A stretch of DNA of 64,000 bases, taken from assembly GCA_040881985.1 (NCBI GenBank), contig JBBECE010000027.1, positions 1 to 64,000 of the forward strand, given 5' to 3'. The stretch comes from JBBECE01 sp040881985. GTDB lineage: Bacteria; Pseudomonadota; Alphaproteobacteria; Rhizobiales; Devosiaceae. Position numbers and translations under genes: made by a program. Positions 31,076 to 41,298 of this stretch are shown here, piece after piece. The stretch's first letter is position 1. Every line of letters starts with the position of its first letter. The notes beneath the pieces were generated by a model. The model did no database searches and was not told where the DNA came from. It saw only the letters and a program-made list of their open reading frames with translations.

Positions 31076-32456
31076 GCTGTCGCGCCTCTGGCGCACGACG
31101 ACGTTCCGGCTGACCGCCATCTTCCTCATCATCTTTGTGGTCTTCGCGGTCGCCATCCTCGGCTACATCGCCTACCAGTCGGTATTCCTGATCCAGCAGC
31201 AGCAGGCGACCGCCATCGAGCGCGAGCTCGACCAGCTGGGCCAGGAATATCAGCGCGGCGGCACCCGTGGGCTGGTCCTCGCCATCCAGCGTTTCGCCCG
31301 CAGCCCCGGGCCTGGCGTCTATTACGTCGCCGACCAGAACGGGGTCGGGGTTGCCGGCAACGTCCTCGACGTGCCCGCCGAGGTGTTCCGGGTGCCGGGG
31401 CCGCACACCTTCACCTACGAGCGCCCGTTCGCTGACGACGGTGCCAATCTGACCGGCGTTGCCATGGTCAGGAGCTTCGTCCTGCCGTCGGGTTTTCACC
31501 TCGTCGTCGGCCGCGACATCGTCGAGCGGCGCTCGTTCGCGGTGATCGTGCTGCAGGCGTTTTTCTGGGGAGTGATGCTGATCGTTGTTTTCGGGGTCGT
31601 GGCGGGGGCGGTCTCGGCGCAGCGGGTGCTCAAGCGCATCGATACGATCACCGCGACTTCCGAGGCGATCATGTCGGGAAACCTGTCGCAAAGGGTGCCG
31701 ATGACCCGCCGCAACGACGAGTTCGACCGGCTGGCGACTTCGCTCAACGCCATGCTCGACCGGATCGAGCAGTTGATGGCGGGGCTCAAGGCGGTCTCCG
31801 ACAATATCGCCCACGACCTGAAAACGCCGCTCACCCGGATGCGCAACAAGGTCGAGGCAGCGCTGCGCGACGGCACCGACGGGGCGGCGGCACGCGCCGC
31901 GCTCGAGACGACGATCGAGGAGTCCGACAAGCTCATCAAGACCTTCAATGCGCTGCTGCTGATCGCGCGGGTCGAGGCGGGAACGGTCCCGGGGGCTTTC
32001 GAGACGGTCGATCTGAGCGAGGTCGTCAAGGACGTGGCCGAACTTTATGCGCCGGTCGCCGAGGATGCCGGGCTGCGGCTCAGCGCCGAGACTGGCGGGG
32101 CGGTCAAGGTCCGCGCCAATCGCGAACTCGTCGGGCAGGCGCTGGTGAACCTTGTCGAGAACGCCATCAAATATGCCCCGCTCTCGGCCGGCGCCAATCG
32201 GCAAGTCACGATCCGCCTGCTTGACGAAGTCAGCCAGATCGTCATTGAAGTGGCCGATCATGGACCCGGCATCCCGCCCGAGGAGCGCGAAAGGGTGCTC
32301 GAGCGCTTCGTCCGGCTCGACAAGAGCCGCGCCGAGCCGGGCTCGGGGCTTGGGCTGTCGCTGGTCGCGGCGGTGGCGCATCTGCACAAGGGCCGGGTCG
32401 AGATTCTCGACAACAAACCCGGCGCGCGCCTGCGGCTCATCTTGCCGCGCGGCTGA
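31068..32456 (+). CDS. Sensor histidine kinase paired with the upstream regulator
   Basis: The 462-residue kinase has two membrane helices (about 16-38 and 160-185) enclosing a periplasmic domain. A HAMP domain follows (RVLKRIDTITATSEAIMSGN), then the H-box SDNIAHDLKTPLTRMRNKVE, the N-box NLVENAIKYAPLS and the GSGLGLSLVAAVAHLHKG box. It resembles the QseC/CusS-type kinase group. The GTG start overlaps the regulator. Signal unknown. Confidence 0.85.
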   Translation: MNRLSRLWRTTTFRLTAIFLIIFVVFAVAILGYIAYQSVFLIQQQQATAIERELDQLGQEYQRGGTRGLVLAIQRFARSPGPGVYYVADQNGVGVAGNVLDVPAEVFRVPGPHTFTYERPFADDGANLTGVAMVRSFVLPSGFHLVVGRDIVERRSFAVIVLQAFFWGVMLIVVFGVVAGAVSAQRVLKRIDTITATSEAIMSGNLSQRVPMTRRNDEFDRLATSLNAMLDRIEQLMAGLKAVSDNIAHDLKTPLTRMRNKVEAALRDGTDGAAARAALETTIEESDKLIKTFNALLLIARVEAGTVPGAFETVDLSEVVKDVAELYAPVAEDAGLRLSAETGGAVKVRANRELVGQALVNLVENAIKYAPLSAGANRQVTIRLLDEVSQIVIEVADHGPGIPPEERERVLERFVRLDKSRAEPGSGLGLSLVAAVAHLHKGRVEILDNKPGARLRLILPRG

Positions 32457-32501
32457 CGGGCGGCGCTTGCGGGGCGCTTGCCGCGGGACTGAGCTCACCT
32501 C

Positions 32502-35285
32502 ATGCCGATAACCCTCGAGACGCTTTTCTCCGCCGCGCCGTACGTCGCCGAACTCGCCGGACATCACGAAAAATGGTTCACCGCGACGCGCGGCATGCAG
32601 CCGGACGAGGTCTGCCGACAACTTATTGCCGAGGTCGAGGACGCCGCCGATAAGGCGGCGACCGAAGCGGAACTGCGGGCGTCGCTGCGCGGGACCAAGG
32701 GGCGCTTCGCCCTGATCGCGGCGGTGGCGGAAGTGAGTGGCGCCTGGGCGACCGAGACAGCGACGGCGGCGCTGTCGGACTTTGCCGACGCCACGATCGA
32801 CGCGGCGCTGGATTTTCTGGTGCGCGAGGCGGCGGCGGCCAATCTCATCGCCGTCGACCGGGAGGCGCGCCCGGCGCGGCAGTCGGGCCTGGCGATCCTG
32901 GCGCTGGGAAAACTCGGCGGACGCGAACTCAACTATTCCTCGGATATCGACCTCGCCGCCTTCTACGACGCCGCTCGCGCGCGGCTGAGCAAGCCCGGCG
33001 AGGCGCCGCGCTTCTATGAAAAGCTGGTCAGGCGGATGACGGCGCTGATCGCCGAGCGCGACTCCAACGGCTACGTCTTCCGCACCGATTTGCGGCTTCG
33101 CCCCGATCCCGGCTCGACCCCGGTGGCGATTTCGGCCGAGGCGGCGCTGACCTATTACGAGGCACGCGGGCAGAACTGGGAACGCGCCGCCTGGATCAAG
33201 GCCCGCGCCGCGGCCGGGGACATCGAGGGTGGCGAGGCGTTCCTCGGGCAAATGGCGCCGTTCATCTGGCGCAAGCATCTCGATTTCGCGACCATCGCCG
33301 ACATCCAGGCGATGAAGCGCCAGATCAACGCTGCCCGGAAAGTCGGCGGAGAGCGGGCGTTCGGCCACAATGTCAAACTGGGGCGCGGCGGCATCCGTGA
33401 GATCGAGTTTTTCGCCCAGACCCAACAGCTGATTGCCGGGGGGCGCGAGCCGGCGCTGCGCTGCCGCTCGACGGTGAGGGCGCTTGAACAACTCGCACGC
33501 CACCGGTTCATCGAGACGGCGGCGGCCGAAATACTCACCTCCGCCTATTGGTTTTTGCGGGCAGTGGAAAACCGGCTGCAAATGCGCCGCGACGAGCAGA
33601 CCCATGAAATGCCCGACACCGAAGCCGGGATCGCGCCGGTCGCGGCGCTGATGGGCTTCGCTCAAGTAGAGGAATTCGCAGCCCGCTATCGCGGGACGGT
33701 CGAAATGGTGATCGACAATTATGCCGAGCTGTTTGCCGACGAAGCGTCGCTCGCCAGCGACGCCGGCGATCTCGTCTTCACCGGCGACCATGACGACCCG
33801 GCAACCCTCGAAACGCTGCGCCGGCTTGGATTTCGCGCTCCGGAGGCGGCTTCGAAGACAATTCGCAAATGGCACTATGGCGGCTATGCCGCGACGCGCG
33901 CCGACCTGGCGCGCCAGCACCTGACCGAACTCGTCCCGGGGCTGCTCGACACGCTCGCCGCGACGGGCAACGCCGACGAGGCGCTGAGCCGCCTCGATAC
34001 GTTCCTCGGCAAACTGCCGGCGGGGGTCCAGCTTTTCGCGCTGTTGCGCAATGCCCCCCCGCTCAGGCGCCACTTCATCGATCTGTTGTCGTCGGCCCCG
34101 CGCCTGACCGAGCAGGTCCTGCGGCGGGTCCATGTGGTCGACGCGCTGATCGATCCGGAATTTTACGGCCACCTGCCGACCCGCGCCGAGCTCGAACACC
34201 GGATCGATAGTTTCCTCGGCGAGGCGCGCGGCTTCGAGGACCTGATCTCCCGCGCCCGGATCATGGGTCAGGAGCAGATGTTCCTGACCTCGGTTGGATT
34301 GATCGCCGGGACGATCGCCCCGGAGAGGGCGGGGGCGCAGTTCGCCACGATCGCCGAGATTCTGCTGGCGCGGGTGGTTGAGGGCGTGCGCTCGCAGATG
34401 GCGCGCACCCACGGCGAGGTCAAGGGCGCGCGGGTCGCGCTCTTGGCGTTTGGCAAGCTCGCCAGCCGCGAAATGACCGCGACGTCCGACCTCGATCTCA
34501 TCCTCCTCTATGACGCGCCGAAAGGCGCCGATTTTTCCGACGGCCGGCGGGGCCTCGAGACCCCGCATTATTTCGCGCGGCTGACCCAAAGGCTCGTCGC
34601 GGCGCTCTCGGCCCCGACCGCCGAGGGCGTGCTCTACACGACCGACATGCGGCTCAGGCCGTCGGGCAACACCGGACCTTTGGCGGCGAGCCTTGCCGGC
34701 TTCGTCGCCTATCAGGTCGAACATGCCTGGACCTGGGAACATCTGGCGCTGACCAGGGCAAGGGTGGTGTTGGCCGATGCCGGCATGGGCCAGGAGATCG
34801 AAGCGGCGATCGAGGGGCTGTTGTCGGCGCCGCGCGACCGCGCCAAAACCATCGCCGATGCCGTCGAGATGCGCGACCGGATGGCGCGCGACCGGAAGCC
34901 GAAGAATGACTTCGATCTAAAACTCGTCCCGGGCGGGCTGATCGATCTCGAATTCATCGCCCAGGCGGCGCAGCTGCTCTATCGCGAGGAAATCGCCGCG
35001 CCCGGGGCGGCACCGGTGAAGGTACTGGAGCGGCTCGGCGCGACCGGCGTCCTGCCCGAGGGCGCGAGGCTCGCCCAAATCCACCGGACGTTTACGGCGA
35101 TCCTGCAGCTGATGAGCGCGTGCCTCGTCGACCCGCTCGATCTCGAGGCCTGGACCGGCGGCTTCCGGGACCTCCTGCTGCGGGCGGCCTATGCGCCCGA
35201 CATCGACCGGCTCAAGGCCGATCTCGAGGCGATGCGGGGCGAGGTGAGAGAGGCGTTCGGGCGATTTTTGCCGGGGAAGGGTTAG
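32502..35285 (+). CDS. glnE: Bifunctional glutamine synthetase adenylyl-transferase/removing enzyme
   Basis: The 927-residue protein has the two-headed GlnE layout. The N-terminal deadenylylating nucleotidyltransferase carries GKLGGRELNYSSDIDLAAFY and the C-terminal adenylylating one carries GKLASREMTATSDLDLILLY. Both keep the G-S/T-x-D-x-D active-site motif. A linker of PII-response regions lies between. It reversibly adenylylates GlnA in response to nitrogen status. The length is usual. The stop overlaps that of the opposing kinase gene (35282-35285). Confidence 0.95.
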   Translation: MPITLETLFSAAPYVAELAGHHEKWFTATRGMQPDEVCRQLIAEVEDAADKAATEAELRASLRGTKGRFALIAAVAEVSGAWATETATAALSDFADATIDAALDFLVREAAAANLIAVDREARPARQSGLAILALGKLGGRELNYSSDIDLAAFYDAARARLSKPGEAPRFYEKLVRRMTALIAERDSNGYVFRTDLRLRPDPGSTPVAISAEAALTYYEARGQNWERAAWIKARAAAGDIEGGEAFLGQMAPFIWRKHLDFATIADIQAMKRQINAARKVGGERAFGHNVKLGRGGIREIEFFAQTQQLIAGGREPALRCRSTVRALEQLARHRFIETAAAEILTSAYWFLRAVENRLQMRRDEQTHEMPDTEAGIAPVAALMGFAQVEEFAARYRGTVEMVIDNYAELFADEASLASDAGDLVFTGDHDDPATLETLRRLGFRAPEAASKTIRKWHYGGYAATRADLARQHLTELVPGLLDTLAATGNADEALSRLDTFLGKLPAGVQLFALLRNAPPLRRHFIDLLSSAPRLTEQVLRRVHVVDALIDPEFYGHLPTRAELEHRIDSFLGEARGFEDLISRARIMGQEQMFLTSVGLIAGTIAPERAGAQFATIAEILLARVVEGVRSQMARTHGEVKGARVALLAFGKLASREMTATSDLDLILLYDAPKGADFSDGRRGLETPHYFARLTQRLVAALSAPTAEGVLYTTDMRLRPSGNTGPLAASLAGFVAYQVEHAWTWEHLALTRARVVLADAGMGQEIEAAIEGLLSAPRDRAKTIADAVEMRDRMARDRKPKNDFDLKLVPGGLIDLEFIAQAAQLLYREEIAAPGAAPVKVLERLGATGVLPEGARLAQIHRTFTAILQLMSACLVDPLDLEAWTGGFRDLLLRAAYAPDIDRLKADLEAMRGEVREAFGRFLPGKG

Positions 35286-37075
35286 GCGGCGGCCTGCGCG
35301 CCGCGCTGGGCGCGGGTGCGCGGGAGCGCGACCGCGACGGTTGTCCCGAGTGCCGGGGTGCTGTCGATGACCAGCGAGCCGCCGCTCAACTCGGCGATAG
35401 CCCGGGCAATGGCGAGCCCGAGCCCGAGCCCGGCGCTGTTGGCGCCGAAGGCCGATTCCCCGAGAATGAACGGCTGGCTGAGGAGCGCCACCCGGTCCTC
35501 GCCCATGCCGATGCCGGTGTCGGTGACCTCGAGCACGAGTCCGTCGTCGGCGGCCCAGGCGGCGAGCTTGATCTTGCCGCCCGAGGGGGTGAATTTGATC
35601 GCATTGTCGATGACGTTCCCCAGCATCCGGGTCAGCCCCTGCTTGTCGCCGGAAAACGTGACGTCCTGGGGCACCGAGACGCCGAAGGAGAGCCCGGCGC
35701 GCTTGGCGCGCTCGCCGAACCGGTTCTCGAGGGTCTGGAAGAGGGTCGAGACCCGCAAATCCTCCGGCCGGACCGAGGCGTTTCCGGCCTCGAGCTGGGC
35801 GAGCTCGAAAATCTGCGCGAACGAGGCGAGCAGCCTTTCGCCCGAACCCTTGATGTCCTGGACGTAAGCCGCGTATCGGTCGTCCCCGATGGGGCCGAAG
35901 AGCTGATGCTGGATGAGTTCGGCGAAGCCGATAATGTGGTTGAGCGGGGTGCGGATGTCGTGGGAAAGATGGGCGAGGAAGGCGGTCTTGGCGCGGCTCG
36001 CGGCTTCCGCCTTGAGCTTTTCCTCGTGGTAGCGGCGGGCGAGGCGGCGTTGTTCTTCTTTGGCGGCCTCCAGCGCATGGTCCGAATGCTTGGTGGCGGT
36101 GATGTCGGAGGCAACGGTCAACACCCCGCCATCCTCGACCACCCGTTCCTCGACCAGAACAAAGACGCCGTTGTCGCAGACGACCTCGGTGCGGCGTACC
36201 CCGTCCAGCTCGTCGATTGGCTTGTAGAAGAGCGGCCGGTTGGCCTGGGCCAGCACCGCGTCATAGGCGAGCCCCGACAGCGACACGTCGGGGGCGATGC
36301 CGAGCAGCTGCCGGTAGGCGGGGTTGCACCACACCATCGCCCCCTCTTCGTCCCAGCGGGCGAGGCCAAAGCCGAGATTGTTGAGGATCGTCGCCTTGCC
36401 CGGATGCATCGGACGGCGGCGCTCGGCGCGGGCTTCCTCGACGAGGCGCACGGCTTCTTGCCTTTGCCTTTCCGCCTGGCTCCGGCCCATCAGAAGGACC
36501 GCGAAACCGAGCCCGAGAAGGATCAGAATACCGCCGCCGGTGGCGATGTACAGCCGGAAGCCCGTGCCGGCCAGCGCCGCCTCGAGCGGCATGATCGCGG
36601 TGATTGAGCCGAAGTCGCCTTCGGCCGCCGCCGAGGCCGCCACCGCGCCGGTCGCGACCGCATCGCGGTCGAAATGCGCCCCGATGGCGGCGCGTTCGGC
36701 GGTCGCGGCGACGAGCCGCCCGTTGGCGTCGGTGAGATAGAGGGCAATGGCCGCGCCGACGGCGGCCGATTCGGTTGAGGCGAGCGCGATCTGGGCGTTC
36801 ATCAGGTCGGCGCCGGCAACAGCGACCGCGACCTGCCGGGCGAGCAGCCCCAGCCGGACCTCGGCTTCGGAGATCGAGCGGGCCCGGTCATAGACAGCAA
36901 ACAGGCCGACGAGCGCCGCGATCAGCACCGCAACGCCGAAGGCGAAGCGGGTCAGGGTCGCCATGAAAGCCTGGAGGGAAGGGGAGTTGGCCGAAGGAGC
37001 GGACCGGTCGGAAGCAACGCGATCGATGTCCGTAACATCTGATTGACGCGCGCCGGATCGCTCCGCCGAAACCAT
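35282..37075 (-). CDS. Membrane-bound PAS sensor histidine kinase
   Basis: The start at 37075 is chosen because TTGGAGGGG precedes its ATG; an upstream in-frame ATG adds 23 residues with no support. The 597-residue product has a membrane helix (FAFGVAVLIAALVGLFAVYD) and an extracytoplasmic domain. After a second helix (GGGILILLGLGFAVLLMG) comes a PAS domain (ILNNLGFGLARWDEEGAMVW). The kinase core has FLAHLSHDIRTPLNHIIGF and NVIDNAIKFTPSGG with GLGLGLAIARAIAEL. No regulator gene is adjacent. Signal and partner are unknown. It lies head to tail against glnE. Confidence 0.8.
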   Translation of the reverse strand: MVSAERSGARQSDVTDIDRVASDRSAPSANSPSLQAFMATLTRFAFGVAVLIAALVGLFAVYDRARSISEAEVRLGLLARQVAVAVAGADLMNAQIALASTESAAVGAAIALYLTDANGRLVAATAERAAIGAHFDRDAVATGAVAASAAAEGDFGSITAIMPLEAALAGTGFRLYIATGGGILILLGLGFAVLLMGRSQAERQRQEAVRLVEEARAERRRPMHPGKATILNNLGFGLARWDEEGAMVWCNPAYRQLLGIAPDVSLSGLAYDAVLAQANRPLFYKPIDELDGVRRTEVVCDNGVFVLVEERVVEDGGVLTVASDITATKHSDHALEAAKEEQRRLARRYHEEKLKAEAASRAKTAFLAHLSHDIRTPLNHIIGFAELIQHQLFGPIGDDRYAAYVQDIKGSGERLLASFAQIFELAQLEAGNASVRPEDLRVSTLFQTLENRFGERAKRAGLSFGVSVPQDVTFSGDKQGLTRMLGNVIDNAIKFTPSGGKIKLAAWAADDGLVLEVTDTGIGMGEDRVALLSQPFILGESAFGANSAGLGLGLAIARAIAELSGGSLVIDSTPALGTTVAVALPRTRAQRGAQAAA

Positions 37076-37473
37076 GAGCCCCTCCAAAATCGACTGTGAA
37101 AACGGGGAAACCCCAACAACCCGTCCGCTAAAACGTTGAATCAAAACACCGACTCTTGTCCAGCCCCTTCATCGGAGGCGCCGCGCAAGTGCCGTCGATT
37201 TGCGAATCATTTGAGTCACTTACTTTGTGCAAAAATTGTTGACGACCGGGCGTGCGCGCGGGCCGCTTGGCGCGGCGCATTGCGTATGCCGGCTCGCGAA
37301 CCGCTCCCTGGCTCTGATTTGCCCCGCCAAAATGTCGCCTTGATTCGGCTCGAAGCCCGCCACAACGAGTCAAGGCCCGAACCTCCCCATCCGGGCGCCG
37401 CGCTGTTGCCCCAAGGCCACAGCGCCGGCGTGCCCGTGGTGATATTCTGGCCGGCTTTGCACGAGGTTGGCCC
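37076..37473. other. Gene-free divergent region between the kinase and ABC exporter genes
   Basis: These 398 bp separate divergently transcribed genes and probably hold promoters for both sides. Overlapping frames on both strands exist but have no family features, no coupling and atypical composition. TTGTTGACG near 37226-37234 is the only strong -35-like match, without a clear -10. No terminator, operator or repeat was recognised. Confidence 0.5.
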
Positions 37474-39339
37474 ATGCTGGACGCGATATTTTCTTGGTTT
37501 GAACGCCGCTATCCGGCGACCGCGCTGGCGCGCGACCCGCAGCCGCCGGCCGGCCTGGTGCGCTTCTATGGCTATTTCCTGAAGCAGTTCCGGGGCGGCA
37601 TCGCCGCCAAGATGACGACGACGGCGCTCGGCTCGACGCTCGACGCCATGCTGCCGATCTATCTCGGCATCATCGTCGATCTCGTCACCAACACCGAACG
37701 CGGCCAGGTGTTCGCCCAACATGGCACCCTGCTGCTGCTCATCGCCGCGCTGGTAGCGGTGCGGCCGGCGATCCTCGTCGTCGACATCCTGATTCATTTC
37801 CACGCCCTCACCCCGAGCCTTGTCGACCGCGTTCGCTGGCAATCGCATTTCCACGTTATCCGCCAGAGCTGGAGCTTTTTCCAGAACGATTTCGCCGGCC
37901 GCGTCGCCAACAAGATCATGCAGTCGGGCGAGGCGCTCGAGACGAGCTTCATTCAGATCATCGACGCGGTCTGGTACGCAACGATTTTCGTCACCGTCGC
38001 GCTGATCGTGCTCGGCGGGCTCAACCTCTATTACATCTTGCCGCTGATCTTCTGGCTCGTCGCCTATGTGACGCTGACCTTCCATTTCATGCCGAAAATC
38101 GCCGCCCAGTCGGAAATCCTCGCCGACGAGAAGTCGACCGTCACCGGCCGGATCGTCGACTGTTACACCAACGTCCAGACGCTGAAGACTTTTGCGACCG
38201 GGGGCCGCGAGGATCGCTACGTCGCCGATTCGGTCGAGCGGCACGCCGGCGCGTTCCGCATGTTGATGCGGGTGTTCTCGCGGATGTGGATGTCGCTGTT
38301 CTTCCTCAACGCATCGCTGATGATCGCCACCGCCTGGATGGTGCTCGACGGCTGGAACCGCGGCGATCTGACGACCGGACAGGTGGCGACGATCATCCCG
38401 TTCATCTGGCAGATCGTCAATATCTCGGGCTGGATCCTCGACATCGCCTCGGGGATTTTCCGCAACATTGGCACGGTGCGCGACTCGATGGAGACGATCG
38501 CCAGGCCGCTGACCATGCTCGACAAACCGGGGGCGCCGGCGCTGCAGGTCACCAATGGCGAGATCCGCTACGAAGACGTCGCCTTCAACTACTGGAAGGG
38601 CGACGAGGGCAGGGTGATCGACCATTTCGATCTGGTGATTTCACCGCGCCAGAAGGTCGGGCTGGTCGGCCGGTCGGGGGCCGGCAAATCGACGCTGGTC
38701 AATCTGCTGCTGCGGCTTTTCGATGTCGAGGCGGGCCGCGTGCTGATCGACGGGCAGGATGTCCGCGCGGTCACCCAGGATTCGCTGCGCGGGGCGATCG
38801 GTCTCGTCAGCCAGGACACCTCGCTGCTGCATCGCTCGGTGCGCGAGAACATCAAATACGGGCGGCCCGAGGCGTCGGACGAGGAAATGATCGCCGCCGC
38901 CGAGAAGGCCCGCATCCACGAGGTGATCCTCGGCCTTGCCGACACGGACGGCCGCACCGGCTACGACGCCCATGTCGGGGAACGCGGGGTAAAACTTTCC
39001 GGCGGCCAGCGCCAGCGCGTTGCCATCGCCCGGGTCCTGCTCAAGGACGCCCCGATTCTGTTGCTCGACGAGGCGACCTCGGCGCTCGACTCGGAGGTCG
39101 AGGCGGCGATCCAGGAACAGCTCGCAACGCTGATGGCAAACAAGACCGTCATCGCCATCGCCCATCGCCTCTCGACCATCGCGGCGATGGACCGGCTGGT
39201 TATCATGGACACGGGACGGGTGATTGAGGACGGCTCGCATGCCGAGCTGCTCGCCCGGGGCGGCCACTATGCCTCGCTGTGGAAGCGCCAGTCGGGAGGG
39301 TTTATCGATGCCGACGCCGAGGCCGAGGCGGCCGAATGA
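37474..39339 (+). CDS. ABC exporter half-transporter, first of a pair
   Basis: The 621-residue protein fuses a six-helix exporter membrane domain (about 35-345) to an ATPase domain. The latter has Walker A GRSGAGKSTL, the Q-loop in LVSQDTSLLHRSVREN, signature LSGGQRQRVAIARV, Walker B ILLLDEATSALDSE and switch AIAHRLSTIAAMDRL. All ATPase motifs are canonical. It overlaps the next half-transporter by 4 bp, so the two probably form a heterodimer. The substrate is unknown; the family includes lipid, peptide and drug exporters. Confidence 0.88.
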   Translation: MLDAIFSWFERRYPATALARDPQPPAGLVRFYGYFLKQFRGGIAAKMTTTALGSTLDAMLPIYLGIIVDLVTNTERGQVFAQHGTLLLLIAALVAVRPAILVVDILIHFHALTPSLVDRVRWQSHFHVIRQSWSFFQNDFAGRVANKIMQSGEALETSFIQIIDAVWYATIFVTVALIVLGGLNLYYILPLIFWLVAYVTLTFHFMPKIAAQSEILADEKSTVTGRIVDCYTNVQTLKTFATGGREDRYVADSVERHAGAFRMLMRVFSRMWMSLFFLNASLMIATAWMVLDGWNRGDLTTGQVATIIPFIWQIVNISGWILDIASGIFRNIGTVRDSMETIARPLTMLDKPGAPALQVTNGEIRYEDVAFNYWKGDEGRVIDHFDLVISPRQKVGLVGRSGAGKSTLVNLLLRLFDVEAGRVLIDGQDVRAVTQDSLRGAIGLVSQDTSLLHRSVRENIKYGRPEASDEEMIAAAEKARIHEVILGLADTDGRTGYDAHVGERGVKLSGGQRQRVAIARVLLKDAPILLLDEATSALDSEVEAAIQEQLATLMANKTVIAIAHRLSTIAAMDRLVIMDTGRVIEDGSHAELLARGGHYASLWKRQSGGFIDADAEAEAAE

Positions 39340-41264
39340 ACGAGATTGACAACCAGCTCGGCCGGGGGCGAAAACCCTCCGCCGCCCCGCCCCCCGGAAA
39401 ACCCATGTTCGCTCGCTTCTATCAATGGTTCGAGGGATTGCTCGATCCCTATCCGCCCGCCCCGCCGGCGCGCCCGCCGAGTGGGTTGATCGCCTTTTGT
39501 CGGCATTACACGCGCGGCGCCGAGCCGTTCATTCTGGTGATGGCGGCGATGACGACGATCATCGCGCTCGCCGAGGTCTCGCTGTTCGGCTTCCTCGGGC
39601 AGGTGATCGACTGGCTGTCGGCGGCGAGCCCGGAGACGTTTCTCGCGGAGGAGGGCGGGCGGCTGGCGCTCATCGGGGTGCTGGTGGTGATCGGCCTGCC
39701 GGCGGTCGTGACGCTGCAATCGCTGATCATCCATCAGACGCTGCTCGGCAACTTCCCGATGCGCATTCGCTGGAACGTTCACCGTTATCTGGTGCGCCAG
39801 TCGATGAGCTATTTCCAGAACGAATTCGCGGGACGCATTGCGACCAAGTTGATGCAGACCGCTCTGGCGGTGCGCGAGACGGTGATGAAGCTGCTCGATG
39901 TGCTCAATTATGTGGCGGTTTATTTCACCGGCACGCTGATCATCGCGGCGGCCGCCGACTTGCGGCTGATGCTGCCGTTCCTCGTCTGGCTTGCCGGTTA
40001 TCTCGGGCTGATGTGGCACTATGTGCCGCGTCTCGCGCGGATTGCCGAGCGGCAGGCCGACGCCCGCTCGACGATGACCGGCCGGATCGTCGACAGCTAC
40101 ACCAATATCGCGACGGTCAAGCTGTTCTCGCACTCACACCGCGAGGAAGCCTATGCGAAGGCCGGCATGGACGAGTTCCTGACGACGGTCCACGGCCAGA
40201 TGCGGCTCAACACCGCGCTCAACGTGCTCATCTATTCGATGGATTGCGCGCTGCTGGCGGCGGTCGGCGGGCTTGGCATCTGGCTGTGGCTCGACGGCGC
40301 GGTCACCGTCGGAGCGATTGCGACCGCCGTGGCGCTGGTGCTGCGGCTTTTCGGCATGTCGCAATGGATCATGTGGGAAATGGCGGCGCTGTTCGAGAAT
40401 ATCGGCACCGTGAAGGACGGAATCAATTCGATCTCGCTGCCGCGGCTCGTCGCCGACCGGGCGGGCGCCGAGCCGATCGGCAAGGTCAAGGGCGCCATCC
40501 GCTTCGAGCAAGTCAGCTTCGCCTACGGGCAGACGCGCGGGGTCATCACCGATTTGAACCTCGATATTCCGGGGGGGCAGAAGGTCGGGCTGGTCGGAAG
40601 GTCGGGAGCGGGCAAATCGACGCTGGTCAATCTGTTGTTGCGCTTCTACGACCTCGAGGGCGGGCGGATTCTGATCGACGGCCATGACATTTCGGCGGTC
40701 ACCCAGGATTCGCTGCGCTCGCAGATCGCCATGGTGACGCAGGACACCTCGCTCCTGCATCGTTCGGTGGGCGATAATATTCTCTATGGCCGTCCCGCCG
40801 CGACCGAGGAGATGATGATCGCGGCGGCGAGGCAGGCCGAAGCGCATGACTTCATCGTCACTCTCGAGGATTCCCGCGGCCGCAAAGCCTATGAGGCCCA
40901 TGTCGGCGAACGCGGGGTCAAACTTTCGGGCGGGCAGCGCCAGCGCGTCGCGCTCGCAAGAGTAATCCTCAAGGATGCCCCGATCCTCGTTCTCGACGAG
41001 GCAACCTCGGCGCTCGATTCGGAAGTCGAGGCGGCGATCAAAAGCCAGCTCGACCGGCTGATGAAGGGCAAGACGGTGATCGCCATCGCCCATCGCCTGT
41101 CGACCATCGCGGCGATGGACCGGCTGGTCATCCTCGACGAGGGCAAGGTCGTCGAGGACGGCACCCATGACGAGCTCCTGGCCCGCAACGGCCACTATGC
41201 GCGGCTGTGGCGGCGGCAGTCGGGCGGGTTTCTCCCGATTACCGAATATGAGGAATCAGCCTGA
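39336..41264 (+). CDS. ABC exporter half-transporter, second of a pair
   Basis: The ATG at 39336 overlaps the preceding stop (ATGA) and gives 642 residues with a proline-rich start. The exporter membrane domain is followed by an ATPase domain with Walker A GRSGAGKSTL, VTQDTSLLHRSVGDN, signature LSGGQRQRVALARVILKDAP and Walker B LVLDEATSALDSE. Like its partner it has a complete set of ATPase motifs, so both sites of a heterodimer could be active. The two are clearly paralogous. Substrate is unknown. Confidence 0.88.
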   Translation: MNEIDNQLGRGRKPSAAPPPGKPMFARFYQWFEGLLDPYPPAPPARPPSGLIAFCRHYTRGAEPFILVMAAMTTIIALAEVSLFGFLGQVIDWLSAASPETFLAEEGGRLALIGVLVVIGLPAVVTLQSLIIHQTLLGNFPMRIRWNVHRYLVRQSMSYFQNEFAGRIATKLMQTALAVRETVMKLLDVLNYVAVYFTGTLIIAAAADLRLMLPFLVWLAGYLGLMWHYVPRLARIAERQADARSTMTGRIVDSYTNIATVKLFSHSHREEAYAKAGMDEFLTTVHGQMRLNTALNVLIYSMDCALLAAVGGLGIWLWLDGAVTVGAIATAVALVLRLFGMSQWIMWEMAALFENIGTVKDGINSISLPRLVADRAGAEPIGKVKGAIRFEQVSFAYGQTRGVITDLNLDIPGGQKVGLVGRSGAGKSTLVNLLLRFYDLEGGRILIDGHDISAVTQDSLRSQIAMVTQDTSLLHRSVGDNILYGRPAATEEMMIAAARQAEAHDFIVTLEDSRGRKAYEAHVGERGVKLSGGQRQRVALARVILKDAPILVLDEATSALDSEVEAAIKSQLDRLMKGKTVIAIAHRLSTIAAMDRLVILDEGKVVEDGTHDELLARNGHYARLWRRQSGGFLPITEYEESA

Positions 41265-41298
41265 GCCGATCAGCCGGCAAGAGCCCGGCGGGATGCGC

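Noticed and set aside
30996..34742. Open frame of 1248 codons antisense to the sensor kinase and glnE
   Set aside because: It spans two genuine genes on the other strand. Composition and lack of motifs mark it as a shadow.
35120..36607. Open frame of 495 codons antisense to the PAS kinase
   Set aside because: The opposite strand carries a complete kinase with all motifs; this frame has none.
37128..37582. Frames of 115-148 codons in the gap before the ABC exporter genes
   Set aside because: They overlap each other, have no ribosome binding site or family features, and one runs into the exporter gene in another frame.
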